From contig DGGS01000018.1 in NCBI GenBank assembly GCA_002392325.1, positions 1 to 63,326 on the forward strand: a stretch of 63,326 nucleotides of DNA, written 5' to 3'. The translations under genes were made by a program, and so were the position numbers. Shown in pieces: positions 9,341 to 17,861 of this stretch (its first letter is position 1; each line of letters opens with the position of its first letter). Origin of the DNA: Bacteroidales bacterium UBA3868. Its GTDB lineage: Bacteria > Bacteroidota > Bacteroidia > Bacteroidales > WCHB1-69. Below the pieces are notes generated by a model. The model was not told the origin of the DNA, searched no databases, and saw only the letters and a program-made list of their open reading frames with translations.

Positions 9341-10120
9341 ATGCGATACTTTATTCACTTGGCTTATAACGGGACCGCCTACTTCGGTTGGCAAATCCAA
9401 CCCGAGCACCCTTCGGTGCAAGAGACACTGGAAAAGTGCCTGTCGCTGCTGTTGCACCACGACCGCATTGCCATAACGGGTTGCGGTCGCACCGACACCG
9501 GTGTCCACGCCGCCTCCTTCTACGCCCATTTTGATGTGGAAAATGCCTTTTCTCCCACCGAATGCGAACGGATTAAAAACCAACTCAACAATTTTCTACC
9601 CAAAGACATTGTCATTTTCCGTCTTTTTGCCGTAAAAGGCACCGCACACGCTCGTTTTGATGCCGAAAGTCGTACATATCAATATTTTATCGCCACCAAG
9701 AAGGACCCTTTCACCTACTCGCAACGCTTCTTCTATCACCGCCATCTGAATCTTGACTTGATGAATCAGGCCGCGGATATTCTGAAAAAAAATGAGGATT
9801 TCACCAGTTTTTCCAAAGTCCATACGCAAGTCAACAACTTCATTTGCCATATTTCTGAAGCATTCTGGGAAATGAAAGGCGATGATCTGGTTTTCACCAT
9901 CACAGCCAACCGCTTTCTGCGCAATATGGTACGCGCCATTGTGGGCACACTGCTCGATGTGGGGTTGGAAAAACTGACCTTGGAGGATTTTCAAAATATC
10001 ATTGAACAAAAAAACCGGTGCGAAGCAGGCATTTCCGCACCTGCCCACGCACTATTTTTGACAGATGTTCGTTATAACTGGAATGAAATACTACCGGACA
10101 ATGAAGAAACTGATAGATAA
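9341..10120 (+). CDS. truA: tRNA pseudouridine(38-40) synthase
   Basis: This enzyme (259 residues) converts uridines 38-40 of the tRNA anticodon arm to pseudouridine. It has the TruA N-terminus (MRYFIHLAYNGTAYFGWQ), the catalytic Asp in GRTDTGVHA (about residue 52) and the typical ARFDAESRTYQYF and FLRNMVRAIVGTLLDVG segments. Length is normal. ATG at 9341 fits the family and lies 21 bases after the -7 box; in-frame codons further upstream lie inside the promoter. The last 20 bases overlap the start of the beta-helix lipoprotein gene, suggesting a shared transcript. Confidence 0.96.
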   Translation: MRYFIHLAYNGTAYFGWQIQPEHPSVQETLEKCLSLLLHHDRIAITGCGRTDTGVHAASFYAHFDVENAFSPTECERIKNQLNNFLPKDIVIFRLFAVKGTAHARFDAESRTYQYFIATKKDPFTYSQRFFYHRHLNLDLMNQAADILKKNEDFTSFSKVHTQVNNFICHISEAFWEMKGDDLVFTITANRFLRNMVRAIVGTLLDVGLEKLTLEDFQNIIEQKNRCEAGISAPAHALFLTDVRYNWNEILPDNEETDR

Positions 10121-11561
10121 ACTGTTTGTTATTCTGCTACTTATCCCTTTGGTATTCGGCGCGCTCTCCTTCTCCGGCTGCCATAGGGGGGCCTATAATG
10201 AAGATGCAAAACTTGTCTTTTCTTCGGATACGGTTATGTTTGACACCATCTTCACGACCATCTCCTCCGTCACCCGCAGCTTCACTGTCACCAATCCGAG
10301 TCCGGATCCTGTAAAACTGGACATTTATCTCGCTGGCGGCGACCAATCCTATTATAGCATCAATGTGGATGGCGTTGCCGGAAAAGAATTCCATGATGTG
10401 GTAATTCCCGCCCACGACAGCATTTTCGTTTTCGTGAAAGTGACCATCAACCCCACCAATCAGAACACGCCTTATCTGGTCACCGATTCGGTGCTGTTTT
10501 ACAACACACAGCGCAAACAGGCCGTGCAACTGGTGGCTTTTGGGCAGGATGCGCATTTCATCCTGCCTGATCACCTAAATCCCAACATGCCTTATCGAAT
10601 CGTCGCACACGAGCATGAGCATGTGCACTGGACCAACGACAAACCATGGGTAATCTATGGTTGGGCGGTGGTGGATTCGCTGGGCAAACTGACCGTGGAT
10701 CCCGGCACACAAGTCTATGTCCACCATGGAGGCGGCATCTGGGTGTATCGCTACGGCAATATCCAGGTGAACGGCACTTTCGATGAACCGGTCCTCTTTG
10801 CCGGCGACCGGCGCGAATCCTTCTATGCCAACGACTACGAACAGTGGAGCCGTATCCTGATCAATGAGGGAACCGAAGACAACATCATTAATAACGCCAT
10901 TATCACCAACTCCTCCACAGGCATTGAGGTGTCCGCACTGATGGAATATCTTGGAAACAAGACTGTTATAAACAACTCCATCATCCATAACAACAAATAC
11001 TACGGGGTGGCCGCCCAAAGCGCCGATGTGGAGATGAACAACTGCCAAATTAGCAACAATGGAAGTTACAGCGTTGTCTTGCAAGTGGGTGATTTCGTAT
11101 TGAACCATGTCACAATCGCCAATTTTTACTCCCAAGCGGCGCGAAAAGAACAGGCATTCGGACTCAGCAACCACTATACTAAAAACGACACCCGATATAT
11201 CGGCAACACAAACTTCACTTGCAACAACTCCATTATCTATGGTAGTATCCTTGAGGATGAAATCATCACTTCAGCATTCGAAGGAGTGGATCTGAATTAT
11301 CATTTCTACAACTGCCTTGTGAAAAAAGAGCAATTGGATGCCCATTATACGAACTGCATGAACTATAAAGATCCTCTATTTGTATCCAATTACGGCCAAA
11401 ATTATAACCTGAAAGAAGATTCTCCGGCAATTGATGCGGGAAGAACCGGCCTGAACATCAATACGGACATATTAGGCAGATTACGGAACGGAATACCCGA
11501 TATCGGCGCCTATGAATACTATCCGGCACCTGATGAGAAACGACTTTCCCGTTTCCGTTAA
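10101..11561 (+). CDS. Right-handed beta-helix lipoprotein (choice-of-anchor Q type)
   Basis: A 486-residue lipoprotein: MKKLIDK, hydrophobic core, lipobox ending FSGC at about residue 27. The middle (about residues 190-400) is a parallel beta-helix with Asn-rich rungs such as NNAIITNSSTGIEV and NNSIIHNNKYYGV. The end, SPAIDAGRTGLNINTDILGRLRNGIPDIGAYEY, is characteristic of choice-of-anchor Q proteins and many Bacteroidota polysaccharide-binding beta-helix proteins. The N-terminal region (residues 40-150) looks like an Ig-like sandwich (SSVTRSFTVTNPSPDPVKLDI). The start at 10101 is chosen because it gives a proper lipoprotein signal and overlaps truA by 20 bases. Substrate unknown; probably outer-membrane anchored. 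Confidence 0.82.
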   Translation: MKKLIDKLFVILLLIPLVFGALSFSGCHRGAYNEDAKLVFSSDTVMFDTIFTTISSVTRSFTVTNPSPDPVKLDIYLAGGDQSYYSINVDGVAGKEFHDVVIPAHDSIFVFVKVTINPTNQNTPYLVTDSVLFYNTQRKQAVQLVAFGQDAHFILPDHLNPNMPYRIVAHEHEHVHWTNDKPWVIYGWAVVDSLGKLTVDPGTQVYVHHGGGIWVYRYGNIQVNGTFDEPVLFAGDRRESFYANDYEQWSRILINEGTEDNIINNAIITNSSTGIEVSALMEYLGNKTVINNSIIHNNKYYGVAAQSADVEMNNCQISNNGSYSVVLQVGDFVLNHVTIANFYSQAARKEQAFGLSNHYTKNDTRYIGNTNFTCNNSIIYGSILEDEIITSAFEGVDLNYHFYNCLVKKEQLDAHYTNCMNYKDPLFVSNYGQNYNLKEDSPAIDAGRTGLNINTDILGRLRNGIPDIGAYEYYPAPDEKRLSRFR

Positions 11562-11563
11562 GA

Positions 11564-12121
11564 TCAGTATCCCAAGAGTATCTTCACTCCCAGCAAAATC
11601 AGAATAACACCACCAATGATTTCCGCCACATGCGCTTTCACATGCTTGCGCAGGCGACGGGTGAGGTAATACCCGACTAGTGAAGCGCCGAAGGAGACTA
11701 TTCCGATGAGAAACAAAGCCACCCCGATGCGCACATCCTGCATCATGGAGAAACTGAATCCTACCGCCAACGCGTCAATGCTGGTGGCCACCGACAACAG
11801 CAAAACCGTACCGATGCGGGTCATGTCCACCTTGGAATCAGACTCATCGTGACGAATACCCTCCACGATCATTTTCACACCAATAAAAGCCAGAATACCA
11901 AAGGCGATCCAGTTTGTGAAACGGTCCAGGTATTGGATAACCATCTCACCGCCCAACCAACCCAACAATGGCATAAGCGCTTGGAAAAAACCGAAACAGA
12001 AAGCAAAAAACAGGACATTCTTCGGCTTTAAGTTCGGCTGCAGGGCTCCGGCGGAACAACTGACAGCAAAACAGTCCATGGCCAAACTTACCGCCAACAA
12101 AAAAAGTGAAAAAAAGCCCAT
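11564..12121 (-). CDS. mntP: Manganese efflux pump MntP
   Basis: A 185-residue inner-membrane protein with six membrane segments in two repeats, each carrying the acidic pore motif: SLAMDCFAVSCSAG near the N-terminus and TSIDALAVGFSF in the second half. These Asp residues are the hallmark of MntP (formerly DUF204/YebN), which exports Mn2+. Length is normal. The gene is monocistronic and ends two bases from the stop of the beta-helix lipoprotein gene on the other strand. A TACTTTTG box on the - strand (12175-12168) lies 46 bases upstream. The 109-base leader region is AT-rich, and I do not recognise a yybP-ykoY (manganese) riboswitch in it. Confidence 0.93.
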   Translation of the reverse strand: MGFFSLFLLAVSLAMDCFAVSCSAGALQPNLKPKNVLFFAFCFGFFQALMPLLGWLGGEMVIQYLDRFTNWIAFGILAFIGVKMIVEGIRHDESDSKVDMTRIGTVLLLSVATSIDALAVGFSFSMMQDVRIGVALFLIGIVSFGASLVGYYLTRRLRKHVKAHVAEIIGGVILILLGVKILLGY

Positions 12122-12167
12122 TTTTTTTAGTTTTTATAATTATTTTTGCCCTGCTTGAAAAGAGATG

Positions 12168-12175
12168 CAAAAGTA
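12168..12175 (-). promoter_or_regulatory. -7 promoter box for mntP
   Basis: CAAAAGTA on + reads TACTTTTG on -. It lies 46 bases upstream of the mntP ATG. Confidence 0.55.
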
Positions 12176-12208
12176 ATAAAAACTGACACTTACAGATAAT
12201 AAAACAAA

Positions 12209-12216
12209 CATTTTTG
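12209..12216 (+). promoter_or_regulatory. Possible weak -7 box for coaX
   Basis: CATTTTTG differs from TAnnTTTG at the first base and lies 14 bases before the coaX ATG at 12231. No better match exists in the gap, apart from TATTTTTG at 12141-12148, which lies further away. Confidence 0.35.
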
Positions 12217-12230
12217 CGTTTTTTAACACT

Positions 12231-12965
12231 ATGTTTTTAGTAATTGACATCGGAAACACCAATCAAAAGGCGGCTTTGTTCGACGACAAGGGATGCCAAA
12301 TTTCATTCATACAACAGATAACGCTTACTGTCAGCGACTTGCAGACACTGATTGGTCAGCACAATCTTCATTCGGCAATTCTGTCCTCCGTAGGCAATAT
12401 GGACAGCACTGTACTCAACTGGCTCGAGCACCAGGTTCGTCTGATTCAGTTCTCCACCAATCTTCCGTTGCCCCTTCAAATCCAATACGAGTCCGCCGGC
12501 ACTCTTGGCACCGACCGCATCGCTTGTGCCGTGGCCGCCAATGCGATGTTCCCCAATCAAAATGTACTGTCCATCCAAGCCGGCACCTGCCTGGTTACCG
12601 ATTTTGTGGATTCAACAAACACCTATCTGGGCGGATCCATCTCACCCGGACTCCAGATGCGCTTCCATGCTTTGCACGAACACACGGCACATCTGCCACT
12701 TCTTGAACCTCAAACAATCAACTCTTTCACGGGAAATTCTACCCAAAACTCCATTTTATCGGGTGTTATTAACGGACTCTCCTGCGAAATAGATGGTTTT
12801 ATAGGCCATTACCTCACACATTATCCCGACACAGTGACGATTTTAACAGGTGGCGACGCGCCTCTCCTTCAGAATTACATAAAAAATCGTATATTTGCCG
12901 CCCCTAATTTAGTACTACAGGGATTGTATAAAATCTTAAGGTATAATACGGATGACCTATCTTAA
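12231..12965 (+). CDS. coaX: Type III pantothenate kinase
   Basis: A 244-residue kinase that phosphorylates pantothenate, the first step of coenzyme A synthesis. It shows the phosphate-1 loop DIGNTNQKAALF at the N-terminus and the GTDRIACAVAA motif with the catalytic Asp (about residue 98). In the phosphate-2 motif, usually DxGTA, this protein has QAGTC: Gln116 replaces the usual Asp. The following Asp in TDFVD is kept. Length is slightly short but within range. Its last 14 bases overlap the next gene, and it heads the unit coaX-OMP-TPR-lptC, an arrangement I recall from other Bacteroidota. Confidence 0.93.
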   Translation: MFLVIDIGNTNQKAALFDDKGCQISFIQQITLTVSDLQTLIGQHNLHSAILSSVGNMDSTVLNWLEHQVRLIQFSTNLPLPLQIQYESAGTLGTDRIACAVAANAMFPNQNVLSIQAGTCLVTDFVDSTNTYLGGSISPGLQMRFHALHEHTAHLPLLEPQTINSFTGNSTQNSILSGVINGLSCEIDGFIGHYLTHYPDTVTILTGGDAPLLQNYIKNRIFAAPNLVLQGLYKILRYNTDDLS

Positions 12966-14226
12966 AAAGTTTTTTCTTTTATTGATAATCCTTTGCGGGT
13001 TGTTTTCTTCTTATGCGCAGAATGAGATCAGCAACCCCTATTCCGGTTTTGGCATCGGCATAATCAACAAGTATTCCAATGCCATTCTTGACGGAATGGG
13101 TGGTGTTTCTTACGCCATGCAGAATCCGTATTACATCAATTTCCGAAATCCCGCGTCATACGCCGCCTTCGATTCGCTCTCGTTTGTGGGCGATGCCGCC
13201 GCTTCCATCTACTCCTCCACTCTTGCAGAGGGATCCCTGATTCAAAAAAACTCCTTTGCCCGCGCCAGTTACATCGCAATCGGCCTGCCCGTTACCCGCC
13301 ACTGGCGGACTAGTGTGGGACTCGTTCCCTTCAGCACAGTGGGCTACAACATTGAAAACACCCGACTCATTGAAAATGTGGGCAATGTAACATACAACTA
13401 CTCGGCAAAAGGCGGACTCAACCAACTCTATTGGGGTAACGCCTTCAAAATCTGCAAAGGATTCTCCATAGGACTGAACGCCTCCTATATGTTCGGCACT
13501 ATCTACAACATCCAAAACACCAGCTTCGACGGAACCAACTTCTACAATTCCCTCATCAATGACTCCTATCACCTTGACGGCATTCATATGACCGGTGGTT
13601 TGCAGTATGTCTTCCGCGTGAAAGAGAACCATAAAATCGGATTGGGAGCCGTGTATGGCAACACTGTCCATATTTGGGCCAAAGAAAAATTGATAATCAA
13701 CTATTACCAAGGCACTTACAGCACCGTTACCACTTATGACACCATGTATTACAATGATAACGTGCGCAGCAGTCTCAACATTCCCCAATCCGTTGGCGGA
13801 GGCGTGAGTTACTCCTACAAGGACAAACTCCTCGTGGCCGCTGATGTGACTTGGAATAACTGGAAAAATTACAAGTTCTTCGACCATACAGACTCTTTGA
13901 AAAACTCCATAACCGCCTCTTTAGGCGCCCAATTCACCCCTGACCCGCTCTCCAACAAGTTCTTCAAAAAGATGAACTTCCGCATCGGAGCCAAATATTC
14001 CACGGGTGAATTGTTGCTCCGCTCTAAACCTATCGACGAATTTGGAGTCAGTTTGGGCGTTGGAATTCCATTGAACTCGTTCAATACGCACTCCTCTATC
14101 AACCTCACTTTCGAATATGGAAAACTCGGCACTCTCATCAACAATCTTGTCCGCCAGAACTACTTCAGGTTTACCGTCAACTTCATCCTGCAGGAAAAAT
14201 GGTATCAAAGAATGAAAATTGAATAA
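12952..14226 (+). CDS. Outer-membrane beta-barrel protein of the coaX-lptC unit
   Basis: A 424-residue protein with a signal peptide (hydrophobic residues 6-21, cleavage after SYAQ). It starts NPYSGFGIGIINKYSNAILDGMGGVSYAMQNPYYINFRNPASYAAFDSLSF, the pattern of long FadL/PorV-like outer-membrane proteins of Bacteroidota. The rest has alternating strands, and the C-terminus reaches FRFTVNFILQEKW. It overlaps coaX by 14 bases and precedes the TPR gene by 35 bases. The link with lptC suggests an envelope-assembly role, but this is inference; it has no named function. Confidence 0.72.
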   Translation: MTYLKKFFLLLIILCGLFSSYAQNEISNPYSGFGIGIINKYSNAILDGMGGVSYAMQNPYYINFRNPASYAAFDSLSFVGDAAASIYSSTLAEGSLIQKNSFARASYIAIGLPVTRHWRTSVGLVPFSTVGYNIENTRLIENVGNVTYNYSAKGGLNQLYWGNAFKICKGFSIGLNASYMFGTIYNIQNTSFDGTNFYNSLINDSYHLDGIHMTGGLQYVFRVKENHKIGLGAVYGNTVHIWAKEKLIINYYQGTYSTVTTYDTMYYNDNVRSSLNIPQSVGGGVSYSYKDKLLVAADVTWNNWKNYKFFDHTDSLKNSITASLGAQFTPDPLSNKFFKKMNFRIGAKYSTGELLLRSKPIDEFGVSLGVGIPLNSFNTHSSINLTFEYGKLGTLINNLVRQNYFRFTVNFILQEKWYQRMKIE

Positions 14227-14261
14227 TCACCGAAGAAATTAACTCTTAAAACAATACAGAA

Positions 14262-15734
14262 ATGAAAAAGTTATTGATCGCAGCGCTTTTACTGTTTTCT
14301 GGCAGTCTCCTGTTCGCCCAGAATAACAATTGCCCGTTCAAATACGGTGCCAATGAGGAAGACTCCCTCAAAAGCTTGGAACAGATTACCAACTTCAACA
14401 TGTTTTACAAAAGCAAGAATTACACTGATGCCTACGAAGCGTGGCGTTATCTTGTTGCCAACGCCCCTTGCTGCTGGGATGGTATCTACACCAATGCCCA
14501 GAACATGTTCAATGGTTTGATTAAGAATGAAAAGGATTCTTTAAGAAGAGAACATCTGATTGATACACTCATCTACTCGTATGAGGTTCGCAACCTGTAT
14601 TTCCCAGAGAAATTCAGCAAAGGCAAATGCCTTGGGTACAAAGCCTACAACATGATGATGTATCGTATCAAATCTATGGATTTCAACCAGATAAAAGACC
14701 TGAATAACATGTTTATCCAGTCTGTTGAGATGGAAAAGGAAAAGACCGAACCGATTATTTGGGACAAATACTTCCAATTGGCTGAGAACATCACCAAGGC
14801 CAGCAAAGACACCAGTGTTGTAATTGAGGCCTACGGACGCGCCACGGACTATCTGGACATCTCCATCAACAACTCTCTGGTACAATATGAGAAACAAGCA
14901 TCCGTGATTGACAGTCTGTTTGATTTATACAACAACGGCAAAATCGACACCAACTATTTGATTGAACTTTGCAAGAAACCCGCTGCCGACACTGCCCGTC
15001 AGATGAAATTGGTGGTGAATTACCGCAAAACACTGGCCAAGATGGAAAAGGCCGTTGCTCCGTACGCCTCCTGCGAAGTGCTTGAGGAACTCTACTCCGA
15101 GAAACTGGCTGAAAACAAGGAGGACTTGTCCGCTATCAACAAGATGGTCATGACCATGGCAAAGGGCGGATGCGTTACCAGCCCCGTGTTTAAAGATGCT
15201 TTGGAAATCCTGCATAGAGCCAATCCGAACCGTAACTCCGCATACTGGATGGGTAACCTCTCTCTGAGAAGTTTCGGTACTACAAAGGACAACAATGAGA
15301 TTGATCGCTCCATCGAATATTTCAGAGAAGCCGTAACATTAAGCGAAACCAATGAGCAGAAGGCTGACGCCAACTATATGTTAGGTTTGGCATACTACAC
15401 CAAAGGATCCTATTCAGAATCTCGCAGTGCCGCATTGGCCGCTCTGAAATACCAACCGAACATGGGTAAGGCATACATCCTCATTGGCGACTTGTACGCT
15501 AACTCCGCCGGCAGATGCTCCGGAGGCGATATGCTCCCGCTGGCCAACGCCTGGGCCGCCGCCGACAAATATGCCAGAGCCGCCGCTGTTGACCCGAGCT
15601 GCGCCGAAAGAGCCAACGCACAACGCGCAAAACTGAGATTCCCGAGCAAGGAAGACCTCTTCAAACGCGGTTTGAGCGCAGGATCATCCTACCATGTGGG
15701 CTGCTGGATTCAGGAAACTACGACAGTAAGATAA
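14262..15734 (+). CDS. Periplasmic TPR-repeat protein
   Basis: A 490-residue exported protein (signal peptide residues 1-20, cleavage after LFAQ). After an N-terminal helical region it carries tetratricopeptide-like helices, clearest at about residues 345-430 (SIEYFREAVTLSETNEQKADANYMLGLAYYTKGSYSESRSAALAALKYQPNMGKAYILIGDLYA, read in parts). The C-terminus is Ala-rich. It sits between the outer-membrane protein gene and lptC, 15 bases before lptC, so it probably belongs to the same envelope unit. It may be a scaffold for protein complexes in the periplasm; no partner is visible. Confidence 0.75.
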   Translation: MKKLLIAALLLFSGSLLFAQNNNCPFKYGANEEDSLKSLEQITNFNMFYKSKNYTDAYEAWRYLVANAPCCWDGIYTNAQNMFNGLIKNEKDSLRREHLIDTLIYSYEVRNLYFPEKFSKGKCLGYKAYNMMMYRIKSMDFNQIKDLNNMFIQSVEMEKEKTEPIIWDKYFQLAENITKASKDTSVVIEAYGRATDYLDISINNSLVQYEKQASVIDSLFDLYNNGKIDTNYLIELCKKPAADTARQMKLVVNYRKTLAKMEKAVAPYASCEVLEELYSEKLAENKEDLSAINKMVMTMAKGGCVTSPVFKDALEILHRANPNRNSAYWMGNLSLRSFGTTKDNNEIDRSIEYFREAVTLSETNEQKADANYMLGLAYYTKGSYSESRSAALAALKYQPNMGKAYILIGDLYANSAGRCSGGDMLPLANAWAAADKYARAAAVDPSCAERANAQRAKLRFPSKEDLFKRGLSAGSSYHVGCWIQETTTVR

Positions 15735-15749
15735 TAATAGCGTTCTTAC

Positions 15750-16313
15750 ATGTCAGATTTTATGACACATCTCTCAAAAAACATCATAATGGCCTTGTGC
15801 CTTATGATGTTTTTTGTTTGTTGTAACCATAAAGACAAAAACTCTGGATTGCTGGAATACAAAGGCAAATTCCCTGACGAATCGGCGGAAAACATCACTC
15901 TAACGGTAAGTGACTCCGGTATCGTCAGTTTTATCGTCAAAGCGCCTCTGTTCAACACTTACCGCACCGATTCCGCCTATATGGATTATCCTGAAGGCAT
16001 CACCGCCATCTCCTTCACCGAAAACGGGCAGCAACAAGCAATCCTTACCGCCAAATATGCCTGCAACATCAACAATTCCACCTATAAAGCATCCAATAAC
16101 GTGGTTATTGTGGATATTATCAAAGGGGATACTCTTGAAACTGAGGAGATTATCTGGGATCAGCATCAGCGCAAGATCTACTCCAATGTGCTGGTTAAAC
16201 AGACCAAAGCTGATGGTTCCGTTAATTACGGTGACGGTTTTGAAGCGGATGAAAGATTTACCAAATACACCATCTTCCACCCTCACGGGGAAATGGTAGG
16301 ATTGGATTTCTAA
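15750..16313 (+). CDS. lptC: LPS export periplasmic protein LptC
   Basis: A 187-residue protein whose N-terminal hydrophobic segment (about residues 12-25, ending FVCCNH) looks like a lipoprotein or anchor signal. The body is the beta-jellyroll of the LptA/LptC family: TDSAYMDYPEGITAISFTENGQQQAILTAKYACNINNSTYKASNNVVI, then TLETEEIIWDQHQRKIYSNVLVKQ. It would pass lipopolysaccharide from the inner-membrane LptBFG complex to LptA. It is the last gene of the coaX unit and overlaps the stop codon of the opposing yigZ by four bases. Confidence 0.88.
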   Translation: MSDFMTHLSKNIIMALCLMMFFVCCNHKDKNSGLLEYKGKFPDESAENITLTVSDSGIVSFIVKAPLFNTYRTDSAYMDYPEGITAISFTENGQQQAILTAKYACNINNSTYKASNNVVIVDIIKGDTLETEEIIWDQHQRKIYSNVLVKQTKADGSVNYGDGFEADERFTKYTIFHPHGEMVGLDF

Positions 16314-16909
16314 CTGCAATATTTCACTTGACCCAATTTTTTCAAAGCCGTGACAATGCGTTCGGCTTCCCGCTGGCGAACTGTAAATTGTATGGTACAG
16401 TTCAGGTCGCTCTGCTGGCTGATGATGGTTACATACGGGTCCTTCATCAGTTGCATCACATTGTTCATCTGCAAGTATTCAAAGGTCACTTCGTAAGTCT
16501 CATCAATGGTCTTTTCAATAATGGTGGCGGCTTCCAGCGCTTCCTTTGCAGCAATCTTATAAGCGTTTTGCAACCCACTGACACCCAGTTTAATACCCCC
16601 AAAATAACGGACTACAATCACTAAAGTGTTGGTGAGATCTTTTGACATCAACTGGCCATGAATGGGACGACCTGCCGTGCCCGAAGGCTCCCCATTATCG
16701 TTCATCCGGTAAGCGTCTTTTCGTGGACCTAAAATATAGGCGTAACAATGGTGACGCGCATCATTGTGCTTTTTTTGGATCTCCGTCAGGCGCTCTTTTA
16801 CCTGCTGCTCCGTCTGCACAGGAAAGGCATACGCCAGAAACTTGCTTCGTTTCTCGCTGTAACTTCCTGTTGATGGGGATGTTATGGTTTTATAGGTGTC
16901 TTCGAACAT
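16310..16909 (-). CDS. yigZ: YigZ/IMPACT-family protein
   Basis: This conserved cytoplasmic protein has 199 residues. Family marks are KFLAYAFPV, ARHHCYAY, NDNGEPSGTAG and RYFGGIKLG in the N-terminal (UPF0029) domain, followed by the C-terminal DUF1949-type ferredoxin-like domain. Members are related to eukaryotic IMPACT/YIH1 and are thought to interact with the translation machinery; the bacterial role is not established. The ATG at 16909 lies within the 3' end of ribD (overlap 20 bases), so it is translationally linked to ribD. Longer in-frame starts up to 17038 would run deep inside ribD and are not credible. Confidence 0.9.
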   Translation of the reverse strand: MFEDTYKTITSPSTGSYSEKRSKFLAYAFPVQTEQQVKERLTEIQKKHNDARHHCYAYILGPRKDAYRMNDNGEPSGTAGRPIHGQLMSKDLTNTLVIVVRYFGGIKLGVSGLQNAYKIAAKEALEAATIIEKTIDETYEVTFEYLQMNNVMQLMKDPYVTIISQQSDLNCTIQFTVRQREAERIVTALKKLGQVKYCS

Positions 16910-17861
16910 ACAATATCTGATTATCGTCAATGTGTTGAACGGTCTGGGGAGGCATCGGAATTTGAGGGGCTTTTGTTCCCTTACCCCACTGTTGCGCACC
17001 CACCAGAATGCGAGCTTCATCCCATAACCCCACTTCAAGGAAACGGTCTAAAGTCTTTCTGCCTCCTTCCACAATCACGGACTGCACCCTCTGCTCATAC
17101 AATTTCCCCATTGCTTCCGACAGATCCATTGGCAACGGGGAATAATAACCCTCTGACACTTCTTCTGCTCGTGACAGGACAAACCGTTTGGGGTTTTTGC
17201 CCGGATAAAGACGCGTGGTCAGTTGCGGTTTATCGTTAAGAACCGTGTTGTAACCTACCAAAATAGCATCTTCCTCACTGCGCCACTTGTGCACAACAAC
17301 CTTCAGTGCCGGATTGGTAATCCAATAACTCTTGCGCTCAGCGGCATTGCTTCGGTCTATGTCCATATAACCATCCGCAGTTTGTGCCCATTTTAGGATG
17401 ATGTAAGGGCGATGTTGCTGATGATAGGTGAAAAAGCGTTTGTTCAATTCGCGGCATTCTTCTTCGCAAACATGTTCAACCACTTCAACACCAGCATCTT
17501 TCAGCTTTTTTATACCATTTCCGTTCACTTTATCATGGGGATCCCTAATGCCTACCACAACTTTCGGAATTCCCCATTGTATGATGGCATCAGCGCATGG
17601 CGGCTGTTTTCCGAAATGGGAACAAGGTTCCAACGAAACATACAAGGTGGATTCCTTAAGCAACGAAATGTCTCGCACCGACGCTATCGCATTCACTTCC
17701 GCATGTGGTTGTCCATATTGGTGATGATAACCCTCCCCAATAATTCTATTTTGATGAACAATAACAGCGCCCACCATCGGATTGGGTTGTACCTTCCCCA
17801 ATCCTAATGCGGCAAGTTGCACGCATCGGCGCATAAACATCTCATCTTCTGGTGTTTGCAT
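16890..17861 (-). CDS. ribD: Bifunctional riboflavin deaminase-reductase RibD
   Basis: A 323-residue enzyme doing two early steps of riboflavin synthesis in the cytoplasm: deamination of the pyrimidine precursor, then reduction of the ribosyl chain. The N-terminal deaminase domain has zinc ligands in HAEVNA and PCSHFGKQPPC, and VQPNPMVGAVIV. The C-terminal reductase domain has ILKWAQTADGYM, ILVGYNTVLNDKPQLTTR and VIVEGGRKTLDRFL. It starts at ATG 17861, which overlaps the TGA of the DUF4340 gene as TGATG, indicating translational coupling. yigZ follows with a 20-base overlap. No FMN riboswitch is expected or seen, since the gene is internal to a unit. Confidence 0.95.
   Translation of the reverse strand: MQTPEDEMFMRRCVQLAALGLGKVQPNPMVGAVIVHQNRIIGEGYHHQYGQPHAEVNAIASVRDISLLKESTLYVSLEPCSHFGKQPPCADAIIQWGIPKVVVGIRDPHDKVNGNGIKKLKDAGVEVVEHVCEEECRELNKRFFTYHQQHRPYIILKWAQTADGYMDIDRSNAAERKSYWITNPALKVVVHKWRSEEDAILVGYNTVLNDKPQLTTRLYPGKNPKRFVLSRAEEVSEGYYSPLPMDLSEAMGKLYEQRVQSVIVEGGRKTLDRFLEVGLWDEARILVGAQQWGKGTKAPQIPMPPQTVQHIDDNQILYVRRHL

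Noticed and set aside
12122..12230. Manganese (yybP-ykoY) riboswitch upstream of mntP
   Set aside because: The short AT-rich gap shows promoter-like boxes but no recognisable paired structure or conserved loop of that riboswitch.
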